Notes under the pieces: generated by a model
Seen by the model: the letters and a program-made list of their open reading frames with translations, nothing else
What the model was told of the DNA's origin: nothing
Database searches by the model: none
Shown here: one piece after another, positions 24,408 through 38,700 of the stretch
Layout: each line of letters begins with the position of its first letter
Position numbering within the stretch: position 1 is the first letter of the stretch
Source of the DNA: Rutidosis leptorrhynchoides
Lineage: Eukaryota > Streptophyta > Magnoliopsida > Asterales > Asteraceae
Reading direction: 5' to 3'
Length of the DNA: 64,000 nucleotides
Assembly: GCF_046630445.1 (NCBI RefSeq)
Contig: NC_092333.1
Span: 2,876,001-2,940,000, forward strand
Program-made: the position numbers and the translations under genes

Positions 24408-26360
24408 ATTATTATTATTAATCTTATTATTATTAATAGTATTAAGTATTATTATTAGTATTATACATAAAATACTACGACGAGGTCATGAGCGAGTTAT
24501 TTCAAAACGGGTTTTACGAGCGGGGTAGAGCTGAGGAAATTATGGGTTTTAGCCAAGGAGGTTATGGGTATGGATCGGGGGGATGCTCGCGAGGTCAATC
24601 TAGTGTTTATCATTTCCGTTACGTCTACGTACTTTCCTGCAATATTGAATCACAATATTGATACGTGAGCACTCATATCTCAACTTTTATATATTAATAG
24701 TGTATCCCTGACTAGTGCTCGAGTATATATGATTATGCATGCTTGTATGTTTATTATTGTTGTTAAATAGTTTATGATTGATCACAAATTTGATACATAT
24801 GTTATTGATAAAAGTTATATGATATGCATGTCGTTGGAAAGCTGTCAAAAAACTAATAACTTTTCATTTAGAAATCGCGTGATTTCGATGAACGGATTAA
24901 AAGATATGGTCAACTGAATTATGGTTAACGTTAATTGAAATTGTGTTTGAAAATGTAAATTAATATTTAAACAACTTGTCTATGAGATTAATAAATGGGA
25001 TTTTTATATATTACTAATCGAGTAAATGAATTTCTATATAAGGCACGTTTTGTTTTGTTGATCAATTGTCAAAGTTGACTGTCTTATCATGTTTTAAAGC
25101 CTTATAAACACTATAGTCTGATTTTACAGGTATTGGAAAACTATGTAAAATAATAAAATATTTTCGATTGCCATGATAATTAAAATAGAATATAGCTCCT
25201 GAAATAAATAATATTTTGAGTTGATAAACTATAAATTCGTTCAATTATCAAGATTTATATTGTGATTAATATAATAAACATGTAAAAAGATCATATTGGG
25301 TCAGGTTGACTTTTGAGATGACTTTCGTTAAATTTTGCATGTCAGTCTCGAGCATTAGGATTGTAATACACTATGACCTGACCTAGCTTGCTAGACATGT
25401 ATTGACCAACATATGTTCTCTAGGTTGAAATCTACAGTTATTTTGCATTCCGAGTTTCGGTCACATTTTAGTGAATGACCTTATGTGCTGCTAAGGCGAG
25501 TTTCATTTGCTCCCTTTTTAATTGCTTTTGCAATCTATATTTTTGAGCTGAGAATACATGCACTTTATTTTAAAAACAATGGACACAAGTACATACTTAA
25601 TTCTACACTGAGTTTGAACCAAAAATCCCTTAGCTTTGGTAACTAGTAACTGCCGGTTATAAGAACTGGTGAGCGCGAGTAGTTGTATATGGATTCATAG
25701 GGCTTGACATCCCCGTCTGTTCCAGGTATAGAAACCCTAGCCTGAACTATAAAACAGACGTATACTATTTGAGTTTAGTACACGTTGGATTGTGTGTATT
25801 GTACATGTTGGTTGCATGTATGTTAAAACAGGGGTACTTATTATAACGTTAAAGCTTAGTTACCAGGGTGCTCAATCTTGTAGAATATTTTGATAAACGT
25901 TTATGGATGAAACAACTGAAATCTTGTGTTCCACCTTTATATACAGATTATGCGCAACATTAAAACTATGAACTCACCAACCTTTGTGTTGACACTTTTA
26001 AGCATGTTCATTCTCAGGTTCCTAGAAGTCTTTCGCTGTTTGTTTATATGTGATACAAGCTATGTGCATGGAATCATACATGCTTTATTCGAGAAAACGT
26101 TGCATTCACAAAATCATCACCATGTATCTTATTTATACTGCATTATCAACGAATGTAGTATTGTAAACTATTAATTATGGTGATTGTCTATATGTAGAAA
26201 TCATCAAACGTCAAAAACCTTGGAATTTGATATTCAATTATGGTGTGCCTTTTCAAAAGAATGCAATGTTTACAAAACGTATCATGTAGAGGTCAGTACC
26301 TCACTGTGAAATCGATGAATGATGTATTTGTCTAAAGGGATTTGAAAGGATCTTCACAGT

Positions 26361-26372
26361 TGGTATCAGAGC
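26361..26372 (+). other. Element 1 primer binding site
   Basis: TGGTATCAGAGC two bases after the LTR, complementary to the 3' end of initiator tRNA-Met. Confidence 0.88.
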
Positions 26373-26765
26373 TTGAGGTCATAGGGAACCCGAATTTGCA
26401 TTAGTGTGTTTAACTGGTAATTGTTAGGATGCATTAGTGAGTCTGGACTATGACCGTATCTATTTTTGCCGAGTTTTTCTTATCATTTCTTCTCAAAAAT
26501 CACTTGCTTATCATTAAGTCTAGACACATCTTACTGCATTGATTGCATGAATAGTGTATAGACAAAATTCATATCTTAGTGTATCTGCTAATTCATATTT
26601 TAGCGTATCTGTTACTGTAAACTTTTCCTGACATCTTCCGAAAATTTCTCCGTAATTTATGGGATTTTGGTATTATATATACATATGTAAATTATGTGTG
26701 GAAGAATACCAATCTAAGTCCTATAATCTATTTCATATCAAAAATCAATTCCCTGATTATACAAG

Positions 26766-27330
26766 ATGGATCACGTATTTATTTCAAATTCCTTAGATTC
26801 CGACAACTATTCCGATATGGATTTTCACTCAAGCTCCGAAAGCAGTGTGACCGGAATGGATCAACCAATTAGCCATCATCTATTCTGGATGAATTAGGGA
26901 TGGGTTCGTAGTCTACTTAATCATTGGAGACAAGAAGAAGGCGATCCCTTCCATCCACCACATTCCCCTCTTGGTGAAGAACCTGAAGCACTTACCGGCG
27001 AACCTGTTCGTAATACCATTTTCTCTCTCATTTTTAGAGTATCTCGTCATGATTATATACTATCTCAAATTCTAGATCTTATTCGTCCGCTCGTCCGAAT
27101 TGACAATCATCCCGGTGTAATAGCAGAAGTCAACGAGCTTCGCGCTCGGGTAGTGACTTTAGAGAATATGGTGCAAATGTTACAAGCACCAGCAGCATCA
27201 CCGGCATCAACAGTACCACCGACAACATCACCAACAGTACCATTACCACTACTAACAACAACATCTGCATCCCACACCTCAACATCACAATCTGTACCTC
27301 GAACATCAACGCCATACGCACCATAGATAC
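26766..27330 (+). other. Leader-protein region of element 1 (fossil)
   Basis: Homologous to the 148-residue leader ORF of the non-autonomous element: starts MDHVFISNSLDSDNYSDMDF, later GDPFHPPHSPLGEEPEALTG and a C-terminal coiled-coil-like stretch (EVNELRARV). Broken here. 27331-29163 is non-coding and matches the non-coding internal part of the non-autonomous element (28440-28520 and 29060-29160 are the clearest). Confidence 0.7.
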
Positions 27331-30079
27331 CAAGGAGTACCAACAACAAATGATGAAGTATCGATTTATAACTTCATTGAAGAAATATTATACGGAGATT
27401 ATGTAATATCTAAAGTTTTAGAGATTATATATTCTAGTCCTAATCGAAAACCAGATGATATTAATATTATGTTAACTCATTAAATCCATGATTACATCTA
27501 AAGGAAATATATATGTAGGTATATTTTCATAAAAGATAGTAATTAGAAATTCTTTTGTACAAACTGTTAATGGGGAGAATATTTTAACCGGTAGGTAATA
27601 CCTGAAAGATATATATAAATTCACAATTAATATGTTACATTCTTCAATTCTGATTCAACAAATCATCAACTATACTCACTACTTTCACAAAGAGATATAT
27701 TCTTTCATAGATATCAAAACGACCATACTTATTCAAATTCAATTACATATTTTGATTTTAACATATCAGAATCCAAGTCGAGATATAACCGATATCATCA
27801 CTCTTAGATTCCTACATCTTTCAAAGCTGTACTTTGATTTCAAAACTGTGCTACATAACGATTACAATCGGTGTTCAAACCCTTCGAAATTTCCGAAGAC
27901 ACTTCAAATAATGAACAATCGAGATGATGATCCAACCACATGTTACCCACAGTTATGTACCTGAAAAACTCTTAAAACCAAAGTCATAGTTAACACGTAT
28001 CCGTGTTAGACCCTTTGGCATTTATTAGCTAAAATAACTTTGCGATCCCTTTACAAAGTAGTCAGTTTTGTCACAGCTCCAGCAAGTCAACTTCGATTCT
28101 TCAGTCGAGACAGCCTTATTATAACCTTGATATATACGTTGCCCCTTTAGCCATCGTTACCGGGGAACCGTTTATGTTCCACCACATTAGCAATAAACTT
28201 ACCAACAACTTCACTGATCTTTGACTTTCCGAAAAATCATTATATTTATTGAAACCCCATCATTTACTCATCTGCGTCTTGTAACAAGAATTGTCTTACC
28301 AATTACTGGGAATCAGCAATCAGTATTTTGAAATCTCGCAGCATGTCTACGCCAACAGTTATATGTGTACATATAACATCTATCTTCTATACTTACGTAC
28401 TTTTAATGTGAAGTTTCTGAAAAACACCCTAAAGTGCGAACTAGTTCTCGAAATTTCGAAAGATGCTGATAAAGCAGCAAAAACTGTAAACGACCTTAAC
28501 AGTAAAAAGTTTGATGATAAAAAATAGTGTGTTGACAAAGCTCAGAAAAAGAGAAGGTTTGGAACTGGAAAACGAATTGAGAAAAGTATGAAGGAGGCTG
28601 TGGACAAATCACAAAGACTAAACCTGCCTTCAAAGAATCCAAATGATTCAGTATCTACTAAAGTCATTAACGAATACCTTGCTCCTGACTCTAAACCCTT
28701 ACGGACAATATTCTTCATCATCCTCTGATATTAGAAATTTTAAGATATAATCGTATCTTTCATTATAAATATCCTCCATATTTCTGAAGATATTTCCATA
28801 ATTATTCTTATCTGAAATCATTTATCTCTTCGCACCATCTGTATTATATCATAAAAGAAACTATTTTAGTTTCTAAATTCTGAAACCTTCAAGTTTAAAA
28901 TATGAATGTTTTTGAAGTAGTGTTGGAAACTAAAGCATGAGTTAGTATAATATAATGACACTTGATCAACGTGATTATATTACAGTAAGTCATGCTGAGT
29001 TTCTAAATAGGGCATGACGATTCACAGACCCTACTGTCATCATGTGCCATGTTACACGACTCTGGTATTCTATTTAACCTCTAAGAAAATCAAGAAAATA
29101 TTTTCTTGATGATTCAGTCTTTTTCAGATATTCTGGTAATTTGACAAATCAAAATAGTGCTGTCACGACCCGAAAAATTTCGACTAATTTTGAACAAAAC
29201 TCTCGATACGATTTTTTATTTTTGACACAATAAGAAAAGTCTGTTAGGATGAGTCTCAAAAACTTTGAACTGTGTTCATGTATTCATTGACCTTCGACCA
29301 GTTTCGACGATTCACTAACAACTATTTATAAATAGATACATATATATATTTAAAAATATAAATGTATATATTAATTTAAAATATAATTTGAAATATTATA
29401 TTCTTTAGTTATTAGAATAAATTTTGTAAAATAAAATAATAAAAGATATAATAAAATTTATCGAATATACATATAATGTTTCGAATTTATTTGGTAAATG
29501 ATAATAACACACGTCTATTATTTCGATTGATATTATATAAGTTGCGAGCTTGTGATTGTAATAAAATAGATAATAGACGAGCCTACTCGATCATGTTTCG
29601 CACATTTTATGATTAAAATAAATACATGAACTTAATTTAAAATTTGGGATTTTTTTCAGTGTACTTTTATCCGCCACTAATTATCAACGAATGATGATTT
29701 ACTATTCATATTAAAACTATCGATAGGATATTTTCTAACTAATTCTCACCAGGGAAATAGGTGAATCAATTACTGTTTTTAAAGTGATCTCATTTTGCAT
29801 TTATATTATTGTTATTTGCATTTAAAAGTATTAGGTATATGTTATATGCATATATATGTGAATAACATGACAAAATCTACGGCTGCTACACTATCACAAT
29901 TACTATTTCGATAACTGTGTCTAATTGATAATTGAATCACTTTTTTATTTTATTTCAAATCACACGTTTTTATAAGTGATGTATGTGATTATAATAATAA
30001 AATTTAATATATATAAAATATAGATACATGAATATTAGTAGATTCATGTTTTACTTTACAGCTTGCATCTCTTTCCCTC

Positions 30080-30094
30080 TAGATATATATATAT

Positions 30095-30181
<87 letters not shown>
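30080..30181 (+). repeat. (AT)n microsatellite
   Basis: About 50 AT units with two short GAT interruptions at the left end, inside the element 2 LTR. Confidence 0.92.
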
Positions 30182-30184
<3 letters not shown>

Positions 30185-31242
30185 TCAAGCTAGACTAAGC
30201 AGTGCACACTTCTTTTTTCTTGCCTTTCTAATTCATAAAACCACTTCCATCTATTTTATCCATCTACTCTATATTTCTATCAATATTCAGACATACAAGC
30301 TTACACATATATATAGATAAGCTAGATCAAACTCCACTCAACCATCACCTTTCGTCTCAATTGTTGGCCAAGCACCACCATCAAGAACCACCGAAAACTC
30401 ACCTCCACCATTCGAACCACTCTTTGTTGTTGCTACCCTATTGTTGCAAACATAAAACCACCACCTTGTTTTCTTCCTCACCGATCACCACAGTTATGAT
30501 CCTTCTTCACCTCATCGCCACCCCTTCTTCTTCCTCTTGCTTCTGTCTTTCAAACCCTCACCACTGGAGACCACTCTCGACCAACACCTTTTATCGCAAA
30601 TAAACAACACACAACTCTCACCACTTTTGTTGTTTCAATTTTTTTTTATTTGGAACCCATCACCTGCTGAACATACGAGAACCCCAACAATCATCATCAT
30701 CGTTATTTTGTTCCTGCTTCCATATTCGACTTGCAACTTGAATCTCAGGTGAAGATAAGATCGTGAGCAGGAAGGAGAAACCGAACGGCAGTAATTTAGA
30801 GGTTTTTCTGTTTCGATTAAACACCCAAACACACGAACCCTACTGTTGATCATGCGGCTGCTATACGTATTGTCTTTCTGTTTTCTATTAAATGGAAGAG
30901 GATGATGACTACGTAATCATGGGGTCTATGGTGAGGTTATAGTAACATAAATAATGAAGAAGATGATGAGTATGAAACGCTGTAGAAAAAATAATGATCG
31001 ATGAAGAATGGAAGGAAGACCCCACCTTTTGTTCCAGACGCGTTTAACCAACTAAATACACATATCTGTTAATGGACCTTAAATAAATATTGGGTTTATT
31101 AAACTACTTTTGGGCCAAAAGGGAAATTGGGCCGGGATATTAGTGATAAACCTGTTAAGCTGTTGGGCCGTAACTTGCATAGTGGACTAGTTAATTTGGG
31201 CCGAGAGGTTAAATACTTTGGTATGTAATTTAGATCAGAAAA

Positions 31243-31315
31243 GCGAGCACATCGTAATGGTTGAGTGTGTTGGTGTTTAATCGAGAGGTCTCGGGTTCGA
31301 ACCTGGGCTCGGGCA
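31243..31315 (+). ncRNA. tRNA-like sequence (SINE head or tRNA relic) in element 2 LTR
   Basis: A 73-nt stretch with a perfect B box (GGTTCGAACCT at 31294-31304), an A-box-like TGGTTGAGTGTGTTGG about 36 bp upstream, and CGAGC/GCTCG arms that could form an acceptor stem. The D and anticodon arms do not fold into a regular tRNA, so it is more likely a tRNA-derived SINE head or decayed tRNA. Confidence 0.4.
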
Positions 31316-31349
31316 GTTTATTTGTTTTTAAGCTTTTTAAGGTATATTT

Positions 31350-31690
31350 ATTATTATTATATTGATTATATTTATTATTATATTTATTATTACTCTTATT
31401 ATTATTATTAGAATTAGAATTAGAATTATTATTATTATTATTAGTATAAGTATAAGTATCATTATTAGAATTATTAGAATTATTATTATCATTTTTATTA
31501 TTATTATTAAAGGAATCATTATTTTAAAACTATCATTTTTATTAAAATTTTCATCTTCATTAAAATTATAAGTATTATCAAAAGTATCATTTGAAATTAT
31601 TTTTATTAAGATTTATATTATTATTATAACTATTATTATTAAAACTACCTTGTTATTTAAAATTTCATTATCATTATTGTTATTATATTA
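31350..31690. repeat. ATT-rich low-complexity tract
   Basis: Imperfect ATT, GAATTA and GTATAA repeats. Open frames over it are poly-Ile artefacts on both strands. Confidence 0.8.
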
Positions 31691-32258
31691 TTATAACAAA
31701 TAGATATTTTGTATATAAAAATATACTTGTACTAAAATTTTATTAATATTACCTATAAATATATATATAAAAATATTAACATTTCTAATATGTATATATA
31801 AAATAAATACATATATAACATGCAAATTAAGATATAAAATATATTAGAATTTAGTACAAATTATATATAAACGACAACACTAAATATATAAATACTATAT
31901 AATTAATAGATGGAATTATTTGATTTTCATTAAGTGTTTTATATATATACAGATGATATAGGTTCGTGAATCCGAGGTCAACCCTACACTTGTTAAATGT
32001 CGTCATATGTATTTTTACTACAAAATACAGTATGGTGAGTTTCATTTGCTCCCTTTTTAATTACTTTTGCAATATATATTTTTGGGCTGAGAATACATGC
32101 GCTGCTTTTATAAATGTTTACGAAATAGACACAAGTACTAAAAAATATATTCTACTTTGAGTTGTACAACTGGCATACTTCCCTGTAGCTTGGTAACTAC
32201 TATTTGCATGTGGTATTGTAAACGCGAATCCTGTTGATAGATCTATCGGGCCTGACAA

Positions 32259-35200
32259 TGAAATGTCCCGTTCTTATTGATTAAAAACGTTCCATATTAA
32301 TTGATTTCGTTGCGAGGTTTTGACCTCTATATGAGACGTTTTTCAAAGACTGCATTCATTTTTAAAACAAACCATAACCTTTATTTCATAAATAAAGGTT
32401 TAAAAGCCTTTACGTAGATTATCAAATAATGATAATTTAAAATATCATGTTTACACACGACCATTACATAATGGTTTACAATACAAATATGTTACATCGA
32501 AATCAGTTTCTTGAATGCAGTTTTTACACAATATCATACAAACATGGACTCCAAATCTTGTCCTTATTTTAGTATGCAACAGCGGAAGCTCTTAGTATTC
32601 ACCTGAGAATAAACATGCTTTAAACGTCAAAAAAAATGTTGGTGAGTTATAGGTTTAACCTATATATATCAAATCGTAACAATAGACCACAAGATTTCAT
32701 ATTTCAATACACATCCCATACATAGAGATAAAAATCATTCATATGGTGAACACCTGGTAATCGACATTAACAAGATGCATATATAAGAATATCCCCATCA
32801 TTCCAGGACACCCTTCGGATATGATATAAATTTCAAAGTACTAAAGCATCCGGTACTTTGGATGGGGTTTGTTAGGCCTAATAGATCTATCTTTAGGATT
32901 CGCGTCAATTAGGGTGTCTGTTCCCTAATTCTTAGATTACCAGACTTAATAAAAAGGGGCATATTCGATTTCGATAATTCAACCATAGAATGTTGTTTCA
33001 CGTACTTGTGTCTATTTTGTAAATCATTTATAAAACCTGCATGTATTCTCATCCCAAAAATATTAGATTTTAAAAGTGGGACTATAACTCACTTTTACAG
33101 ATTTTTACTTCGTCGGGAAGTAAGACTTGGCCACTGGTTGATTCACGAACCTATAACAATATATACATATATATCAAAGTATGTTCAAAATATATTTACA
33201 ACACTTTTAATATATTTTGATGTTTTAAGTTTATTAAGTCAGCTGTCCTCGTTAGTAACCTACAACTAGTTGTCCACAGTTAGATGTACAGAAATAAATC
33301 GATAAATATTATCTTGAATCAATCCACGACCCAGTGTATACGTATCTCAGTATTGATCACAACTCAAACTATATATATTTTGGAATCAACCTCAACCCTG
33401 TATAGCTAACTCCAACATTTACATATAGAGTGTCTATGGTTGTTCCGAAATATATATAGATGTGTCGACATGATAGGTCAAAACATTGTATACGTGTCTA
33501 TGGTATCTCAAGATTACATAATATACAATACAAGTTGATTAAGTTATGGTTGGAATAGATTTGTTACCAATTTTCACGTAGCTAAAATGAGAAAAATTAT
33601 CCAATCTTGTTTTACCCATAACTTCTTCATTTTAAATCCGTTTTGAGTGAATCAAATTGCTATGGTTTCATATTGAACTATATTTTATGAATCTAAATAG
33701 AAAAAGTATAGGTTTATAGTCAAAAAAATAAGTTACAAGTCATTTTTGTAAAGGTAGTCATTTCAGTCGAAAGAACGACGTCTAGATGACCATTTTAGAA
33801 AACATACTTCCACTTTGAGTTTAACCATGATTTTTGGATATAGTTTCATGTTCATAATAAAAATCATTTTCCCAGAATAACAACTTTTACATCAAATTTT
33901 ATCATAGTTTTTAATTAACTAACCTAAAACAGCCCGCGGTGTTACTACGACGGCGTAAATCCGATTTTACGGTGTTTTTCGTGTTTCCAGGTTTTAAATC
34001 ATTAAGTTAGCATATCATATAGATATAGAAAATGTGTTTAGTTGATTTTAAAAGTCAAGTTAGAAGGATTAACTTTTATTTGCGAACAAGTTTAGAATTA
34101 ACTAAACTATGTTCTAGTGATTACAAGTTTAAACCTTCGAATAAGATAGCTTTATATGTATGAATAGAATGATGTTATGAACATCATTACTACCTCAAGT
34201 TCCTTGGATAAACCTACTGGAAATGAAAAAAATAGATCTAGCTTCAAAGGATCCTTGGACGGCTTGAAAGTTCTTGAAGCAGAATCATGACACGAAAACA
34301 ATTTCAAGTAAGATTTCCACTCGAAATAAGATTGTTATAGTTATAGAAATTGAATTAAAGTTTGAATATGATTATTACCTTGTATTAGAAAGATAACCTA
34401 CTGTAAGTAACAAAGGTTTCTTGATCTTGGATGATTACTTGGAATGGATTTAGAAAACTTGGAAGTAAACTTGCAATCTTGGAAGTATTCTTGATTTTAT
34501 GAAACTAGAACTTTTGGAATTTATGAAGAACACTTAGAACTTGAAGATAGAACTTGAGAGAGATCAATTAGATGAAGAAAATTGAAGAATGAAAGTGTTT
34601 GTAGGTGTTTTTGGTCGTTAGTGTATGGATTAGATATAAAGGATATGTAATTTTGTTTTCATGTAAATAAGTCATGAATGATTACTCATATTTTTGTAAT
34701 TTTATGAGATATTTTATGCTAGTTGCCAAATGATGGTTCCCACATGTGTTAGGTGACTCACATGGGCTGCTAAGAGCTGATCATTGGAGTGTATATACTA
34801 ATAGTACATACATCTAAAAGCTGTGTATTGTACGAGTACGAATACGAGTGCATACGAGTAGAATTATTGATGAAACTGAACGAGGATGTAATTGTAAGCA
34901 TTTTTGTTAAGTAGAAGTATTTTGATAAGTGTCTTGAAGTCTTTCAAAAGTGTATGAATACATATTAAAACACTACATGTATATACATTTTAACTGAGTC
35001 GTTAAGTCATCGTTAGTCGTTACATGTAAATGTTGTTTTGAAACCTTTAGGTTAACGATCTTGTTGAATATTGTTAACCCATTATTTATTATAACAAATG
35101 AGATGTTAAATTGTTATATTATCAAGATATTATGATATATAATATATCTTATTATGATATATATACAGTTAAATGTCGTTACAACGATAATCGTTACATA

Positions 35201-35697
35201 TATGTCTCGTTTCGAAATCATTAAGTTAGTAGTCTTATTTTTACATATGTATTTCATTGTTAATACACTTAATAATATATTTACTTATCATTTAACATAA
35301 TTAACCAAGTGTATCAATATCTTAATATGATTCATATGTACCTAGTAAGACGTTGTTATAACGATAATCGTTAGATATATCGTTTTCAAGTTTCTTAAAT
35401 TAATAGTCTCATTTTTATGTATATAACTCATTGTTAAAATACCTAATGAGATACATACTTATAATAAAATCATGTTAACTATATATATAACCATATATAT
35501 GTCATCGTATAGTTTTTACAAGTTTTAACGTTCGTGAATCACCGGTCAACTTGGGTGGTCAATTGTCTATATGAAACCTATTTCAATTAATCAAGTCTTA
35601 ACAAGTTTGATTGCTTAACATGTTGGAAACACTTAATCATGTAAATAACAATTTCATTTAATATATATATAAACATGGAAAAGTTCGGGTCACTACA
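32259..35697 (-). repeat. Element 3 left (3') LTR, complete
   Basis: 3439 bp, on the minus strand TGTAGTGACCCGAAC to GAACGGGACATTTCA. Carries two copies of the palindrome AACGATAATCGTT (35183-35195, 35360-35372) and, near its 3' end, the splice-acceptor-like TTTATTCTCAG|G (sense AG at 32603-32604). Confidence 0.88.
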
Positions 35698-35710
35698 GTA
35701 CCTACCCGTT
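35698..35710 (-). other. Element 3 polypurine tract, minus arm
   Basis: Minus-strand AACGGGTAGGTAC directly before the LTR; the plus arm has the same tract at about 58858-58870. Confidence 0.75.
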
Positions 35711-35729
35711 AAATAAATTTCATCCCGAA

Positions 35730-38700
35730 ATTTTAAGCAGTTGGAGGTGTTGACGTATCTTCTGGAAATAAATGCGGGTATTTCTTCTTCATCTGATCTT
35801 CACGCTCCCAGGTGAACTCGGGTCCTCTACGAGCATTCCATTGAACCTTAACAATCGGTATCTTGTTTTGTTTAAGTCTCTTAACCTCACGATCCATTAT
35901 TTCGACGGGTTCTTCAATGAATTGAAGTTTTTCATTGATTTGGATTTCGTCCAACGGAATAGTGAGATCTTCTTTAGCAAAACATTTCTTCAAATTAGAG
36001 ACGTGGAAAGTGTTATGTACAGTCGCGAGTTGTTGAGGTAGCTCCAGTTGGTAAGCTACTGGTCCGACACGATCTATAATCTTGAATGGTCCAATGTACC
36101 TTGGATTTAGTTTCCCCCGTTTACTAAATCGAACAATGCCTTTCCAAGGTGAAACCTTAAGCATGACCATTTCTCCAATTTCAAACTCTATATCTTTTCT
36201 TTTACTGTCCGCGTAGCTCTTTTGTCGACTCTGGGCGGTTTTCAATCTTTGTTGAATTTGGATGATTTTCTCGGTAGTTTCTTGTATTATCTCCGGACCC
36301 GTAATCTGTCTATCCCCCACTTCACTCCAACAAATCGGAGACCTGCACTTTCTACCATAAAATGCTTCAAACGGCACCATCTCAATGCTTGAATGGTAGC
36401 TGTTGTTGTAGGAGAATTCTGCTAACGGTAGATGTCGATTCCAACTGTTTCCGAAATCAATAACACAAGCTCGTAGCATGTCTTCAAGCGTTTGTATCGT
36501 CCTTTCGCTCTGCCCATCAGTTTGTGGATGATAGGCAGTACTCATGTCTAGACGAGTTTCCAATGCTTGCTGTAATGTCTGCCAGAATCTTGAAATAAAT
36601 CTGTCATCCCTATCAGAGATAATAGAGATTGGTATTCCATGTCTGGAGACGACTTCCTTCAAATACAGTCGTGCTAACTTCTCCATCTTGTCATCTTCTC
36701 TTATTGGCAGGAAGTGTGCTGACTTGGTGAGACGATCAACTATTACCCAAATAGTATCATAACCACTTGCAGTCCTTGGCAATTTAGTAATGAAATTCAT
36801 GGTAATGTTTTCCCATTTCCATTCCGGGATTTCAGGTTGTTGTAGTAGACCTGATGGTTTCTGATGTTCAGCTTTGATCTTAGAACACGTCAAACATTCT
36901 CCTACATATTTAGCAATATCGGCTTTTATACCTGGCCACCAAAAATGTTTCTTAAGATCCTTGTACATCTTCCCCGTTCCAGGATGTATTGAGTATCTGG
37001 TTTTATGAGCTTCTCTAAGTACCATTTCTCTCATATCTCCAAATTTTGGTACCCAAATTCTTTCAGCCCTATACCGGGTTCCGTCTTCCCGAATATTAAG
37101 ATGCTTCTCCGATCCTTTGGGTATTTCATCCTTTAAATTTCCCTCTTTTAAAACTCCTTGTTGCGCCTCCTTTATTTGAGTAGTAAGGTTAGTGTGAATC
37201 ATTATATTCATAGATTTTACTCGAATGGGTTCTCTGTCCTTTCTGCTCAAGGCGTTGGCTACCACATTTGCCTTCCCCGAGTGGTAACGAATCTCAAAGT
37301 CGTAATCATTCAACAATTCAATCCACCTACGCTGCCTCATATTCAGTTGTTTCTGATTAAATATGTGTTGAAGACTTTTGTGGTCGGTATATATAATACT
37401 TTTGACCCCATATAAGTAGTGCCTCTAAGTCTTTAATGCAAAAACAACCGCGCCTAATTCCAAATTATGCGTCGTATAATTTTGCTCATGAATCTTCAAT
37501 TGTCTAGACGCATAAGCAACCACCTTCGTTCGTTGCATTAATACACAACTGAGACCTTGCTTTGATGCGTCACAATAAATCACAAAATCATCATTCCCTT
37601 TAGGCAATGACAATATAGGTGCCGTAGTTAGCTTTTTCTTCAATAATTGAAACGCCTCCTCTTGTTCATCCTTCCATTCAAATTTCTTCCCTTTATGCGT
37701 TAATGCAGTCAAGGGTTTTGCTATTTTGAAGAAATCTTGGATGAATCTTCTGTAGTAACCAGCCAATCCTAAAAATTGACGTATATGCTTCGGAGTTTTT
37801 GGGGTTTCCCACTTTTCAACGGTTTCGATCTTTGCCGGGTCCACCTGGATACCTTCTTTGTTCACTCTGTGACCGAGGAATTGAACTTCTTCCAACCAAA
37901 ATGCACACTTTGAAAACTTAGCGCACAGTTTTTCTTTCCTCAATACTTCTAGCACTTTTCTCAAATGTTCTTCGTGTTCTTGATCATTCTTTGAGTAAAT
38001 AAGTATGTCATCGATGAAAACAATGACAAACTTGTCAAGATATGGCCAACACACTCGGTTCATAAGGTCCATGAACACAGCTGGTGAGTTAGTCAATCCA
38101 AACGGCATAACCATAAACTCGTAATGACCATAACGCGTCCTAAAAGCAGTTTTTGGAATATCATCCTCCTTTACTCACATTTGATGATATCCAGAACGTA
38201 AATCGATCTTCGAATAAACTGACGAGCCTTGTAGTTGATTAAATAAGTCGTCAATTCTCGGTAGTGGATAACGGTTTTTGATGGTAAGTTTGTTCAACTC
38301 TCTGTAGTCAATACACAACCTAAATGTACCATCCTTCTTCTTGACAAACAAAACAGGAGCTCCCCATGGTGATGTGCTTGGTCAAATGAAACCACGTTCT
38401 AATAGTTCTTGCAGTTGGATTTGCAGTTCTTTCATCTCGCTGGGTGCGAGTCTATAAGGAGCACGAGCTATTGGTGCAGCTCCTGGTACAAGATCTATTT
38501 GAAATTCAACAGATCGATGTGGAGGTAGTCCCGGTAATTCTTTCGGAAATACATCGGAAAATTCTTTTGCGACGGGTACATCATTGATGCTCTTTTCTTC
38601 AGTTTGTACTTTCTCGACGTGTGCTAGAACAGTATAGCAACCTTTTCTTATTAGTTTTTGTGCCTTCAAATTACTAATAAGATGTAGCTTCATGTTGCCC

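Larger units (their letters stand above)
22802..26358 (+). repeat. Element 1 5' LTR
   Basis: 3557 bp, TGTGACAATC to GATCTTCACA. Parts in order: palindrome pair at 24184-24199 and 24216-24231, TATA box TATAAAT at 24253-24259, an (ATT)n microsatellite at about 24330-24405, the TTTTTGAGCTGAGAATACATG block near 25540, and a splice-acceptor-like TTCATTCTCAG|G ending at 26017. The start resembles the LTR of the non-autonomous element (GGAAATTTC, CCGACACGATAAGCAAAG). Confidence 0.82.
22802..29163 (+). mobile_element. Element 1: gypsy element, 5' LTR and part of internal region
   Basis: Begins TGTGACAATCTGG; the LTR runs to 26358 and is followed by a tRNA-iMet primer site and an internal region that is interrupted at 29163 by element 2. 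The internal part matches, in reversed order, the internal region of the non-autonomous element at 47504-56622, including the leader-protein region. No gag or pol is visible before the interruption. Its 3' part should lie beyond the window. Broken. Confidence 0.8.
29164..32258 (+). mobile_element. Element 2: first part of the 5' LTR
   Basis: TGTCACGACCCG opens an LTR inside element 1. It contains an (AT)n run at about 30080-30181, a CACC-rich leader at 30340-30560, a tRNA-like insert at about 31243-31315, ATT-rich sequence at 31350-31690, and the conserved block GGTGAGTTTCATTTGCTCCC near 32035. At 32258 it is cut by element 3; the remaining 420 bp resume at 62677. Total LTR about 3.5 kb. Broken by insertion; its 3' half lies beyond the window. 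Confidence 0.8.

Noticed and set aside
24196-24528. Poly-Leu open frame
   Set aside because: It is a translation of the ATT microsatellite; similar frames at 45287, 48605, 55158 and 55270 are likewise repeat artefacts.
30063-30320. Open frame over (AT)n
   Set aside because: Alternating Ile/Tyr from a dinucleotide repeat, no protein features.
31337-31571. Poly-Ile frames on both strands
   Set aside because: ATT-rich low complexity, open on both strands, so not coding evidence.
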